Shown piece after piece: positions 1 to 5,841 of a stretch of DNA of 5,841 nucleotides. This DNA comes from Betaproteobacteria bacterium (GTDB lineage Bacteria > Pseudomonadota > Gammaproteobacteria > Burkholderiales > Burkholderiaceae): assembly GCA_015654605.1 (NCBI GenBank), contig JAATGO010000042.1:1-5841 (forward strand). Direction: 5' to 3'. The position numbers were made by a program, and so were the translations under genes. Positions within the stretch are counted from its first letter, which is position 1; every line of letters begins with the position of its first letter. Under the pieces are notes generated by a model, which worked only from the letters and a program-made list of their open reading frames with translations, had not been told where the DNA came from and searched no databases.

Positions 1-67
1 GGTGCTATTTGTGAAGATGTCTTAGTCCACACTCAATCGCTTTAGTTGAAACTAGCAAAGGAACCCC

Positions 68-1120
68 ATGTCGCAACAGTCACCGCGTTCTATCATCGCT
101 TCCCTTATTGTCATCGTCGTCGTAACAGGAGGCGGGGCGGCAGCCTTCGCTTATACTGCTGGCTGGTTCTCACCAGAGCGGGTGACGCCTGCTCGACTAG
201 TTGATGTTCTGGCGCCGCCGGAAGGTCCGGTACTCGGTTACCGCCGTAATCATTCCAAAGGTATCTGTTTCACCGGTACATTCGAGGCAAACGGGGCCGG
301 AGCAGCACTGTCGAAAGCGCAGACCTTTGTGTCTGGCCGCTATCCAGTTACGGGATGGTTTAACCTTGCAGGGCCGAATCCGATGGCTGACGACGGCATG
401 GCTCGGGTGCGAGGCATCAGTTGGCAAATCAAGACACCGGACGGGCAAGAATGGCGCAGCGCGATGATTGATGTGCCGTTTTTTCCTGTGGGAACAGTGC
501 AAGGTTTTTACGAGTTACAATTGGCCTCCGCGCGTAAGGATGACCCAGATGCAATGAAGCGCTTTGCAGCCGCTCACCCTGAGATCGTGGCCTTTGGTGC
601 TTGGGCGAAAAGCACCCCCTTTACGCAAAGTTATGCCGAGGAGCGCTACAACGCGTTGAACAGTTTTATTTTCACCGACGCGAAGGGCAATAGCCATGCC
701 GTGCGCTGGTCGCTCATTCCAAAAGCGCAACCGATGTTCATCTCCGCAGATGACATGAAGGCTCAGGGGCCGGACTTTCTCGAGAGTGAGATCACTAAGC
801 GTGTCGCAGCGGAGCCGCAACGTTGGAGTTTGTCTGTTACGGTTGCCGAGCCGGGGGATCCTACTGATAACCCGAGCAAGTCATGGCCCGAAAGTCGGCG
901 GACAATCGACGTCGGCACATTCATTATTGATCGAGTCTTGCCCGAGTCGGAAGGCTCCTGCCGAGAGATCAATTTTGATCCGACCATTCTGCCGTCCGGC
1001 ATCCACACTTCGGATGACCCGTTTCCAGCGGCTCGTTCAGCTGCCTATTCGGTGTCCTACAATCGGCGTACCGCCGAGGCTGACCATTATCCTCTAACTA
1101 TGATGAGGCCTTCCAAATGA
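68..1120 (+). CDS. Membrane-anchored catalase-family (SrpA-like) heme peroxidase
   Basis: Predicted heme peroxidase of the small catalase-related family (SrpA-like), 350 aa against roughly 480 or more for true catalases. Residues 9-30 form one hydrophobic segment, so the catalytic part is probably held on the periplasmic face. Catalase landmarks are visible in order. R59-H62-S-K-G matches the distal R-x-x-H-A-K-G motif, with H62 as catalytic His. FDP at 303-305 and the L-P-S-G-I stretch match the segment before the proximal helix. R323-S-A-A-Y327 matches R-L-F-S-Y, making Y327 the likely axial heme ligand. The segment that normally carries the distal Asn reads A-M-I-D-V-P-F-F (132-139), so that Asn looks replaced. 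The only two Cys are C67 and C298. The start is supported by AAAGGAA at 57-63 just upstream. The stop overlaps the cytochrome b561 start by 4 nt, indicating translational coupling. By family, activity is more likely peroxidase than catalase; the substrate is unknown. Confidence 0.88.
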   Translation: MSQQSPRSIIASLIVIVVVTGGGAAAFAYTAGWFSPERVTPARLVDVLAPPEGPVLGYRRNHSKGICFTGTFEANGAGAALSKAQTFVSGRYPVTGWFNLAGPNPMADDGMARVRGISWQIKTPDGQEWRSAMIDVPFFPVGTVQGFYELQLASARKDDPDAMKRFAAAHPEIVAFGAWAKSTPFTQSYAEERYNALNSFIFTDAKGNSHAVRWSLIPKAQPMFISADDMKAQGPDFLESEITKRVAAEPQRWSLSVTVAEPGDPTDNPSKSWPESRRTIDVGTFIIDRVLPESEGSCREINFDPTILPSGIHTSDDPFPAARSAAYSVSYNRRTAEADHYPLTMMRPSK

Positions 1121-1689
1121 TAAACACGTCCCAGTTCTCTCATGATCGTTTCACTCCGATGCAACGCATTTTGCACTGGTTTATGGCTATCTGTATCCTG
1201 GCCATGTTATTTATCGGTGTCGGTATGGTTTCGACGGTGACGGCGAAGTACTTGACGTTGGTGTCGATCCATAAACCGCTTGGTATCGCGATCCTGATCC
1301 TCGCGGTTTTGCGTCTTGGGCTTCGACTCAAGGTTGGTGCACCGACCTTACCGCGCGACCTGCCTGAACCGATGCGGCTTGCGGCGAAACTTTCGCATAT
1401 CCTTCTTTACACCTTGATGATCGCGATGCCGCTTCTTGGTTGGGGTATGCTGTCTGCTGCAGCTTATCCGGTGGAACTCATTGGCGGATATCAGCTTCCC
1501 GCCATCCTTTCACAGAGTGATGCTTTGCACACAGTGTTATGGAATGCGCACCGCTTATTAGCATTCGTCTTCTTCGCGCTCATCCTGGCCCATATCGCAG
1601 CAGCTTTATTCCATGCCCTTATCCGCCGAGACGGAGTGTTTGATGCTATGGCTCCCATCTCAAGACGAAAGGGGACAAAATCTGAATAA
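1117..1689 (+). CDS. Cytochrome b561 (CybB/YodB-type membrane diheme protein)
   Basis: Inner-membrane di-heme b cytochrome of 190 aa, close to the family's usual length. By family it moves electrons between quinol and a partner protein. Four hydrophobic helices lie near residues 19-40, 48-69, 93-113 and 147-168. The N-terminal R-I-L-H20-W and the I-H52-K-P-L-G motifs, plus A-H145-R and A-H159 fourteen residues apart, match the ligand pattern of E. coli CybB (His 13, 47, 137, 151). The C-terminal F-H-A-L-I-R-R-D-G-V signature is also typical. Its ATG lies inside the peroxidase stop (ATGA), with GAGG at 1105-1108 as ribosome binding site, so the two proteins are made together. The natural inference is that it feeds electrons to that peroxidase. 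No clear hairpin terminator follows it. Confidence 0.9.
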   Translation: MINTSQFSHDRFTPMQRILHWFMAICILAMLFIGVGMVSTVTAKYLTLVSIHKPLGIAILILAVLRLGLRLKVGAPTLPRDLPEPMRLAAKLSHILLYTLMIAMPLLGWGMLSAAAYPVELIGGYQLPAILSQSDALHTVLWNAHRLLAFVFFALILAHIAAALFHALIRRDGVFDAMAPISRRKGTKSE

Positions 1690-1863
1690 GGAAGATCTAA
1701 TTCGCGAGTGATGTGCTTGGAGACAGTTTTAGTAACCTATGAGATGGTAAAGGCGACTTCTTGAAAGGGCAGGGATATGAATGGTACGTGGGTATTCCTT
1801 TTCTTAGTGGCGGAGTCTTATCTTATCTGCACAGAGGAGAGATGACGTTGTAATGGCTTTATA
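1690..1863. other. Convergent intergenic region, cytochrome b561 / mbfA
   Basis: These 174 bp separate two converging genes. I found no strong GC-rich stem followed by a T-run on either strand, so no terminator is called. The only coding signal is a 22-codon frame at 1777-1845 with a purine-rich stretch upstream; it is not supported by anything else. Confidence 0.5.
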
Positions 1864-3012
1864 TTAACTGATGCTGACGCCAATGATATGTCCTAGACCA
1901 AAAGTGACGGCGGCAGCGCTGGCACCAATGGCAAATTGGCGAAATGCGGAAAAAAGTACGTTGCGTTCTGTAAACAAACTGGTTACCGCACCGATACCAA
2001 GTAAGGCTAGAGTACTGAGAGCAAAGCTGGTGATGAAGGCTGCCTCACTTTTTAGAAATAGAAAAGGTACTACCGGGAAAGCTGCTCCTAATGCAAAGAG
2101 GCAGAAAGATGTTGCGGCAGCAGTCCAGGGGGAGCCGCCCAAATCCTTTGGATCGACGCCTAGCTTTTCTCGCGATAGTGAGTCTAGTGCTACGCTAGGC
2201 GATTCGAACAGCTTGTTGACCAGTTTTTGTGCAGAGACTTCATCTAGTCCTTTGGAGCGATAAATCAAAATAAGATCCTGTTTCTCAATATCAGGAACTT
2301 GATCGATGACAGTTGCTTCACTATGCACTTGGCGTTGCGTCATCTCCCGCGCACTGTTGACTGACAGCCATTCACCCATGGCCATTGAGCAGGCTCCAGA
2401 AACAAGGCCAGCAAGGCCTGTCAATAAGATCGTATGTTCATTGGCCATAGCGCCAGCGACTCCCATGACTAAACTTAAGTTGGAAACGAGGCCATCATTG
2501 GCGCCGAGGACGGCTGCGCGTAAGGCATTGCCGTCGCCGCCATTAGCGCGTCCTTCTATCATTGTCAGGGTACTACCAGATAAGCCTCCGACCGCCATTG
2601 CTGCCGCTTGCACAATACGCGCATGGCCATATTCGTCCGCAGGCATTCCGGCTGCAACGGCGTCAGGTTGCCCATCGTAGGCGTGACTTTCCTTCATTTC
2701 TGTCCGGGCCAGGATTGGCAGAACAAAAGACGAGCCAAAATGTCGTGCTGACCATCCTATCAGGCGTGCGCGCCAACTTGGTTTGACATTGTCAACTTGC
2801 ACGTTAAGGCGATTTAGGCGTTCCTTCCAGAAAGCTGCATGACGTCGCTCGACGCTGGCGAGACGCTGAAATACGTTACGCACTCCAGCATCGTTTTGGA
2901 CTGCCGCGAGCGTATCATAGATAAAAGCACTGTCTATTTCACCTTGCAGGTAGCCACATAGTGCAGATGAATCTGCTGAAGAGGGGCTGGCATCTGGCAC
3001 TATGGCTGACAT
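1864..3012 (-). CDS. mbfA: MbfA-type iron exporter: ferritin-like domain fused to VIT1/CCC1 transporter
   Basis: Two-domain membrane protein of 382 aa, of the Er-VIT1 (membrane-bound ferritin A) type. Residues about 15-140 are a rubrerythrin/ferritin-like four-helix domain with the full carboxylate-bridged di-iron ligand set: E25, E55-R-R-H58, E105 (or E108) and E127-Y-G-H130. Residues about 160-382 are a VIT1/CCC1 domain, with the hallmark R-A-A-V-L-G-A-N-D-G-L-V-S-N start (165-178), A-M-G-E-W-L-S-V (211-218), an acidic cytoplasmic stretch at about 220-290, and hydrophobic helices near 166-186, 193-212, 297-318, 322-345 and 359-379. D173 sits where plant VIT1 has its pore Asp. In Agrobacterium and Bradyrhizobium, MbfA exports iron and protects against peroxide and acid stress; that role is inferred here. 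The ATG is supported by AAGGG (complement of 3018-3022) five bases upstream. It converges on the peroxidase-b561 unit, which fits an iron/peroxide theme. No convincing Fur or Irr box was found upstream. Confidence 0.9.
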   Translation of the reverse strand: MSAIVPDASPSSADSSALCGYLQGEIDSAFIYDTLAAVQNDAGVRNVFQRLASVERRHAAFWKERLNRLNVQVDNVKPSWRARLIGWSARHFGSSFVLPILARTEMKESHAYDGQPDAVAAGMPADEYGHARIVQAAAMAVGGLSGSTLTMIEGRANGGDGNALRAAVLGANDGLVSNLSLVMGVAGAMANEHTILLTGLAGLVSGACSMAMGEWLSVNSAREMTQRQVHSEATVIDQVPDIEKQDLILIYRSKGLDEVSAQKLVNKLFESPSVALDSLSREKLGVDPKDLGGSPWTAAATSFCLFALGAAFPVVPFLFLKSEAAFITSFALSTLALLGIGAVTSLFTERNVLFSAFRQFAIGASAAAVTFGLGHIIGVSIS

Positions 3013-3249
3013 ATTTTCCCTTGCATTTTTCTGATGTAGAGTCGAGCATTCGTGATGGCGAGTGTAACAGCTTTCTTTTCAGCATTTTTGGACGTTGCGT
3101 TCGATCTGTTTTTGCCTGTTTTCAGCCCTTTGTTTGATAGCAACGCGCAATCCTTTCAGATTACTGATATAGATCATGGATTTCGACAATCTATTTGATA
3201 TCTTTACCAGGTAAGTCTGCGATCATGATAGATTGAAACAGGTTCAGGG

Positions 3250-3264
3250 ATATGGGCACCATAT
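3250..3264. promoter_or_regulatory. 15-bp perfect palindrome, possible operator upstream of ldhA
   Basis: Arms ATATGG and CCATAT flank a 3-base centre (GCA), about 80 bp before the ldhA start. The size and symmetry suit a dimeric repressor site. An arm of this length can arise by chance in a region this size, so function is inferred only from position. Confidence 0.3.
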
Positions 3265-3285
3265 ATTTTATAAGAAGATACCATG

Positions 3286-3298
3286 TCTGGTGACCAGA
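3286..3298. promoter_or_regulatory. 13-bp perfect palindrome, possible operator upstream of ldhA
   Basis: Arms TCTGGT and ACCAGA flank a single G, 43 bp before the ldhA start and 21 bp after the preceding palindrome. Its one-base centre is too tight for an RNA hairpin with all six pairs, so a protein-binding site is the likelier reading. Not matched to a known regulator. Confidence 0.28.
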
Positions 3299-3341
3299 GC
3301 TTTCGATTATCCTTGTGTTTTACTAGAAAGAAGAATGCATC

Positions 3342-4346
3342 ATGAAAATTACAGTCTTTAGTGCTCAAGCTTACGATAAACGCTTTCTTGATGAGGCATG
3401 TGCTCATCAGGACGAGGCACATGCAGTAGAACTGATTCATATTGAGGCATCATTATCATTGCAGACAGTTTCTTTGGCAAAAGGCAGTGAGGCTATCTGC
3501 GTTTTTGTGAATGACAAACTGGATGTACCAGTGCTGGAGGCATTGCATGCATATGGTGTACAGGCTATTTTATTACGCTGTGCTGGATTCAATAACGTAG
3601 ATGTCGAGGCCGCGCATCGTTTGCAATTTTTTATTGCTCGGGTTCCAGCATACTCACCAGAAGCTGTAGCTGAACATGCTTTAGCGCTCATTATGACGCT
3701 CAATCGACATACGCATCGTGCATATGCTCGAGTTCGAGAAGGCAATTTTGCATTGGATGGCTTGCTGGGAATGACGCTGCATGGAAAAACCGTTGGCATC
3801 GTGGGAACAGGTAGGATAGGCTTGGCAACGGCGCGTATCATGAACGGTCTGGGATGTCGTGTGCTTGGTCATGACCCATTTCCATCACCAGCATTTACAC
3901 CATTAGGGACATTTGTTGATTTGAATACACTGCTAGCTGAATCTGATATCGTTTCATTACATTGTCCACTGACAGACAGTACTCAGCATATGATCAATCA
4001 GCAGACATTGATGTTGATGAAGCAGGGGGCGATGCTTGTCAATACTTCCAGAGGGGCATTAATCGATACTCCTGCAGTGATAGAGGCCCTGAAATCCCAT
4101 CATTTGGGAGCATTGGCCATTGATGTCTATGAACAGGAAAGCGAGCTATTTTTTCACGACCACTCTTCGGAAGTGATTGAGGATGATGTTTTTCAGCGCT
4201 TGATGACATTCCCTAATGTATTGGTCACGGGGCATCAGGGGTTTTTTACCACGGAAGCCATGCATGAAATTGCCAGCGTCACGTTTTACAATCTGCGGTG
4301 CTTTCAGGACGGAATACCCTGCAGTAATAGTGTCGGTTTGCCATAA
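3342..4346 (+). CDS. ldhA: Fermentative D-lactate dehydrogenase (NAD-dependent)
   Basis: Cytoplasmic enzyme that reduces pyruvate to D-lactate with NADH, regenerating NAD+ in fermentation. At 334 aa it closely matches E. coli LdhA (329 aa) along its whole length, including the N-terminal M-K-x-x-V-x-S, R-C-A-G-F-N-N-V-D (79-87) and V-P-A-Y-x-P-E-A-V-A-E-H-A (101-113). The NAD-binding G-x-G-x-x-G is at 155-160, with D178 at the end of the second strand favouring NAD over NADP. Catalytic residues align as R237 (N-T-S-R-G-A-L-I-D), D261, E266 and H298 (T-G-H-Q). The C-terminal L-F-F-x-D-x-S-x-x-V-I-x-D-D-V-F signature (269-284) is specific to this D-LDH branch. The ribosome site is a modest AGAAAGAAG at 3325-3333. 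It stands alone: mbfA is divergent and a beta-lactamase relic converges from the other side. All catalytic positions are intact, so it should be active. Confidence 0.95.
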   Translation: MKITVFSAQAYDKRFLDEACAHQDEAHAVELIHIEASLSLQTVSLAKGSEAICVFVNDKLDVPVLEALHAYGVQAILLRCAGFNNVDVEAAHRLQFFIARVPAYSPEAVAEHALALIMTLNRHTHRAYARVREGNFALDGLLGMTLHGKTVGIVGTGRIGLATARIMNGLGCRVLGHDPFPSPAFTPLGTFVDLNTLLAESDIVSLHCPLTDSTQHMINQQTLMLMKQGAMLVNTSRGALIDTPAVIEALKSHHLGALAIDVYEQESELFFHDHSSEVIEDDVFQRLMTFPNVLVTGHQGFFTTEAMHEIASVTFYNLRCFQDGIPCSNSVGLP

Positions 4347-4432
4347 ATCAGTGGCCAGTGAGTAGTGAGCAATGCCCCGTAAAAATCAGCGCCTTGTGTA
4401 AAATAAACAGAAAGTACAGGGCAATGCCAGGG

Positions 4433-4879
4433 CTATTTGCTCAGTGATCCCATGACGATTTGCGTTGTTGTTGCGATGACAGCATTGCACATGGGAGCCT
4501 CTTTTTGAGGCTGCGTGAAATAAATCACGAGCACAATAGGCGGCTTGTTAGGAGACCTTATCACCTCGACATCATTGCTGGTACCGTAGTTGCCTGATTC
4601 CGTTTTATCCACAACTAGCCAGCCCTTTGGTACACCCGTGCGTATGCGTGCATTGCCAGTGGTGTTCCCTTCCATCCATTTGGTAAGCTGGGTGCGCTCT
4701 GTTGTGTCTAACGCATCGCTTAATATGAGACGTTGTAGGCTCGTTGCCATGGCTGCAGTATTGTCACTATACTGAACTGAAGAGTGGCAACGCAAATCGA
4801 GTGCAAGCATTGTTTTTAGTGGCTTTTCGTTGAAAAAAGACAGCTGCGAGAGAGTGAAGCGGACATACAGAAAGTTGAG
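4433..4879 (-). pseudogene. bla: Decayed class A beta-lactamase: N-terminus lost, omega loop deleted
   Basis: Remnant of a class A serine beta-lactamase, a periplasmic enzyme that hydrolyses beta-lactams. The frame from the ATG at 4808-4810 gives 125 aa, but family-like sequence appears to continue upstream of it (V-R-F-T-L-S-Q-L, then N-E-K-P-L) until a stop at 4895-4897, so that Met is internal. Recognisable parts are C-H-S-S-V-Q-Y-S-D-N-T-A-A with the S130-D-N motif (residues 15-17), T-S-L-Q-R-L, W-M-E-G-N-T-T-G-N-A-R-I-R (45-57), P-K-G-W, Y-G-T-S-N-D, and I-V-L-V-I-Y-F-T-Q-P-Q-K. Missing or broken: the S70-x-x-K73 half; the segment from about Ambler 136 to 185, including E166 and the omega loop, since S-D-N-T-A-A runs straight into M-A-T-S-L-Q; and KTG, which reads K69-T-E71. 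Intact members are about 290-300 aa. It cannot be a working beta-lactamase. A short expressed peptide is possible but unsupported. Confidence 0.85.
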
Positions 4880-5083
4880 AGATGCTTTATATATTTAGAT
4901 ACATTTAATGATATGTACTTATGTTAGTATGCTTTTCCTATGGGCTAAGCGTGAAGATACTGATGTGATGAAATGCCATCGCGGAAATTCTGTTGTTACA
5001 GTGCTTAGTGGGGGATGGGAAAGAAATAAGAGACGCAGTTTGCTGCCTATGATGTCGTGTTAGTTTTTGTTTCAGCGAGTAAA
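4880..5083. other. AT-rich non-coding stretch between bla relic and SIMPL gene
   Basis: No convincing gene is visible on either strand. I looked on the minus strand for the missing N-terminal part of the beta-lactamase (signal peptide, S-x-x-K motif) and did not find it. The part at about 4880-4930 is markedly AT-rich. It includes TACAT and ATGTA arms eight bases apart, too weak to call. Confidence 0.5.
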
Positions 5084-5112
5084 TTGCATTGAGTAACCTA
5101 AGGTAGCATAAT
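5084..5112 (+). promoter_or_regulatory. Sigma70-like promoter for the SIMPL-domain gene
   Basis: TTGCAT at 5084-5089 and CATAAT at 5107-5112 are separated by 17 bp. The -10 matches the TATAAT consensus at five of six bases; the -35 matches at only its TTG. Transcription would start near 5119, giving a leader of about 20 bases that contains the ribosome binding site. Confidence 0.5.
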
Positions 5113-5139
5113 ACCCCCCTCATTTTTTGGAGAAATTGT

Positions 5140-5841
5140 ATGTCATGCTTACGAATTTTGATTTGTTCTATGTTGTTTGGTGGAGCCAGCTTAGCTGCGC
5201 AGGCACAGACACTATCGAGTAGTGGCGCAGCTGTCGAGGTGCCTGCTGCTGGAGAAGTTGTTGTGAACAATGATCAAGCAATCGCCACCTTTACAGTAGA
5301 AGAGCAGGATAAAGACAAAGGTAGGGCAGCATCATTAGTGAATCAAAAGATGCGACAGGGGACGGAAGCGATCAAGCAGCTTGATCCCAAGGCGATACTG
5401 AAAACGCGTGGCTATAGTACTTATGCAATATATGCAGATCAACCAGTCACTCCCACCGCTACTTCTAACAGCAACAAAATGAGACCAATCGTAGGATGGC
5501 GTGTGCAGCAGAGTTTGGAGATGAAAACGACAGACTTGACTGGATTGCCAAAAACGGTAGCGGGTGTTCAGGATAAGTTGGCATTGAATGGTTTGCAGTT
5601 CGGACTGACGCCGGAAAGTAGCAAGAAACTGGATGATAAATTAATTCAGGCAACGTATCAGAATTTGTGTCAGCGTGTGGCATCGATTGCACAGGCAATG
5701 GGGCGTTCCCCGGCAGATGTTGTCATTGAGTCGCTTAATTTTGACGGTTCTGGCAATTTTGTAGGGAACGGTATGATGTCCAAAGTCATGATGTTGCGTG
5801 CTTCAGCTGCTTCTGAGCCAATTGCAGAACCTAATTTTGAA
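5140..5841 (+). CDS. Secreted SIMPL-domain (DUF541) protein, 3' end cut by window
   Basis: The frame opens at ATG 5140 and stays open for 234 codons to the window edge, so the C-terminus is not seen. GGAGA at 5129-5133, six bases upstream, supports this start. Residues 1-22 look like a Sec signal peptide (R5, hydrophobic core, A-Q-A before Q23), so the mature protein should be periplasmic. The body matches the SIMPL/DUF541 pattern: an early G-E-V-V-V-N-N-D-Q-A strand (38-47), a helix around 62-80, strands with T-R-G-Y-S-T-Y (89-95) and G-W-R-V-Q-Q-S-L-E-M (119-128), then L-A-L-N-G-L-Q-F-G-L-T (147-157), a helix with Q-R-V-A-S-I-A-Q-A-M-G (178-188), and a final strand. Family members such as E. 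coli YggE are linked to oxidative stress by phenotype, but no biochemical activity is settled. It has its own promoter and is divergent from the bla relic. Confidence 0.82.
   Translation, partial: MSCLRILICSMLFGGASLAAQAQTLSSSGAAVEVPAAGEVVVNNDQAIATFTVEEQDKDKGRAASLVNQKMRQGTEAIKQLDPKAILKTRGYSTYAIYADQPVTPTATSNSNKMRPIVGWRVQQSLEMKTTDLTGLPKTVAGVQDKLALNGLQFGLTPESSKKLDDKLIQATYQNLCQRVASIAQAMGRSPADVVIESLNFDGSGNFVGNGMMSKVMMLRASAASEPIAEPNFE

Larger units (their letters stand above)
3013..3341. other. Divergent intergenic control region between mbfA and ldhA
   Basis: This 329-bp stretch holds no convincing gene and must contain the promoters of both mbfA (-) and ldhA (+). Fragments resembling -35 boxes occur (TTGATA at 3195-3200; TTGTCG on the minus strand at 3184-3189), but neither has a good -10 at 16-18 bp, so no promoter is assigned. 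Short perfect inverted repeats cluster in the ldhA-proximal half: TTACC-A-GGTAA at 3204-3214, ATCATGAT at 3222-3229, and the two listed separately. Confidence 0.55.

Noticed and set aside
1..45. Open frame of 14 codons ending in TAG at 43-45, possible tail of an upstream gene
   Set aside because: Too short to recognise or to separate from chance.
2306..2680. 124-codon plus-strand frame inside mbfA
   Set aside because: Antisense shadow of a gene with clear di-iron and VIT1 motifs.
3160..3200. Fur-like AT-rich sequence (GATATAGATCAT and ATCTATTTGATATC)
   Set aside because: Too few matches to a 19-bp Fur box. The ATAGAT/ATCTAT arms are 14 bases apart and weak.
4347..4432. Possible terminator between ldhA and the bla relic; 8-bp repeat GCAATGCC at 4369-4376 and 4421-4428
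   Set aside because: No stem followed by a T-run on either strand. A single 8-bp repeat is weak evidence for an insertion footprint.
4938..5270. 110-codon minus-strand frame
   Set aside because: Half of it is antisense to the SIMPL gene start, and it crosses that gene's promoter. No family resemblance and no beta-lactamase N-terminus in it.
5465..5698. 77-codon minus-strand frame within the SIMPL gene
   Set aside because: Antisense shadow; the plus-strand frame has signal peptide, ribosome binding site and family pattern.

Overview
The window reads as chromosomal DNA from a proteobacterium, most likely a facultatively anaerobic gamma- or betaproteobacterium. The evidence is an enterobacterial-type fermentative D-lactate dehydrogenase, a class A beta-lactamase relic, a cytochrome b561 and a periplasmic SIMPL-domain protein. 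I cannot name the genus. No RNA gene, CRISPR array, insertion sequence or phage gene was seen.

Layout. Bases 68-1689 (+) hold a two-gene unit: a membrane-anchored catalase-fold heme peroxidase (SrpA-like) followed by a four-helix cytochrome b561, with an ATGA stop/start overlap. Convergent to it, 1864-3012 (-) encodes an MbfA-type protein, a ferritin-like di-iron domain fused to a VIT1/CCC1 metal transporter. A 329-bp divergent intergenic region (3013-3341) carries several short perfect palindromes. It is followed by ldhA (3342-4346, +). Convergent to ldhA is a decayed class A beta-lactamase (about 4433-4879, -). It has lost its N-terminal half with the active-site Ser, has an internal deletion removing the omega loop, and has KTG changed to KTE. 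A sigma70-like promoter (5084-5112) then precedes a secreted SIMPL (DUF541) protein whose gene runs off the right edge (5140-5841, +).

How it fits together. The left half looks like an oxidative-stress and iron module. The peroxidase and its b561 partner could pass quinol electrons to peroxide at the outer face of the inner membrane, and MbfA-type proteins export iron and so limit Fenton chemistry. This functional link is inference from gene content. The right half (ldhA, bla relic, SIMPL gene) is more AT-rich by eye and shows no evident functional unity. The most unusual items are the beta-lactamase relic, whose deletion endpoints suggest a short-repeat recombination event, and the peroxidase-b561 pair as a candidate membrane peroxide-reducing system.
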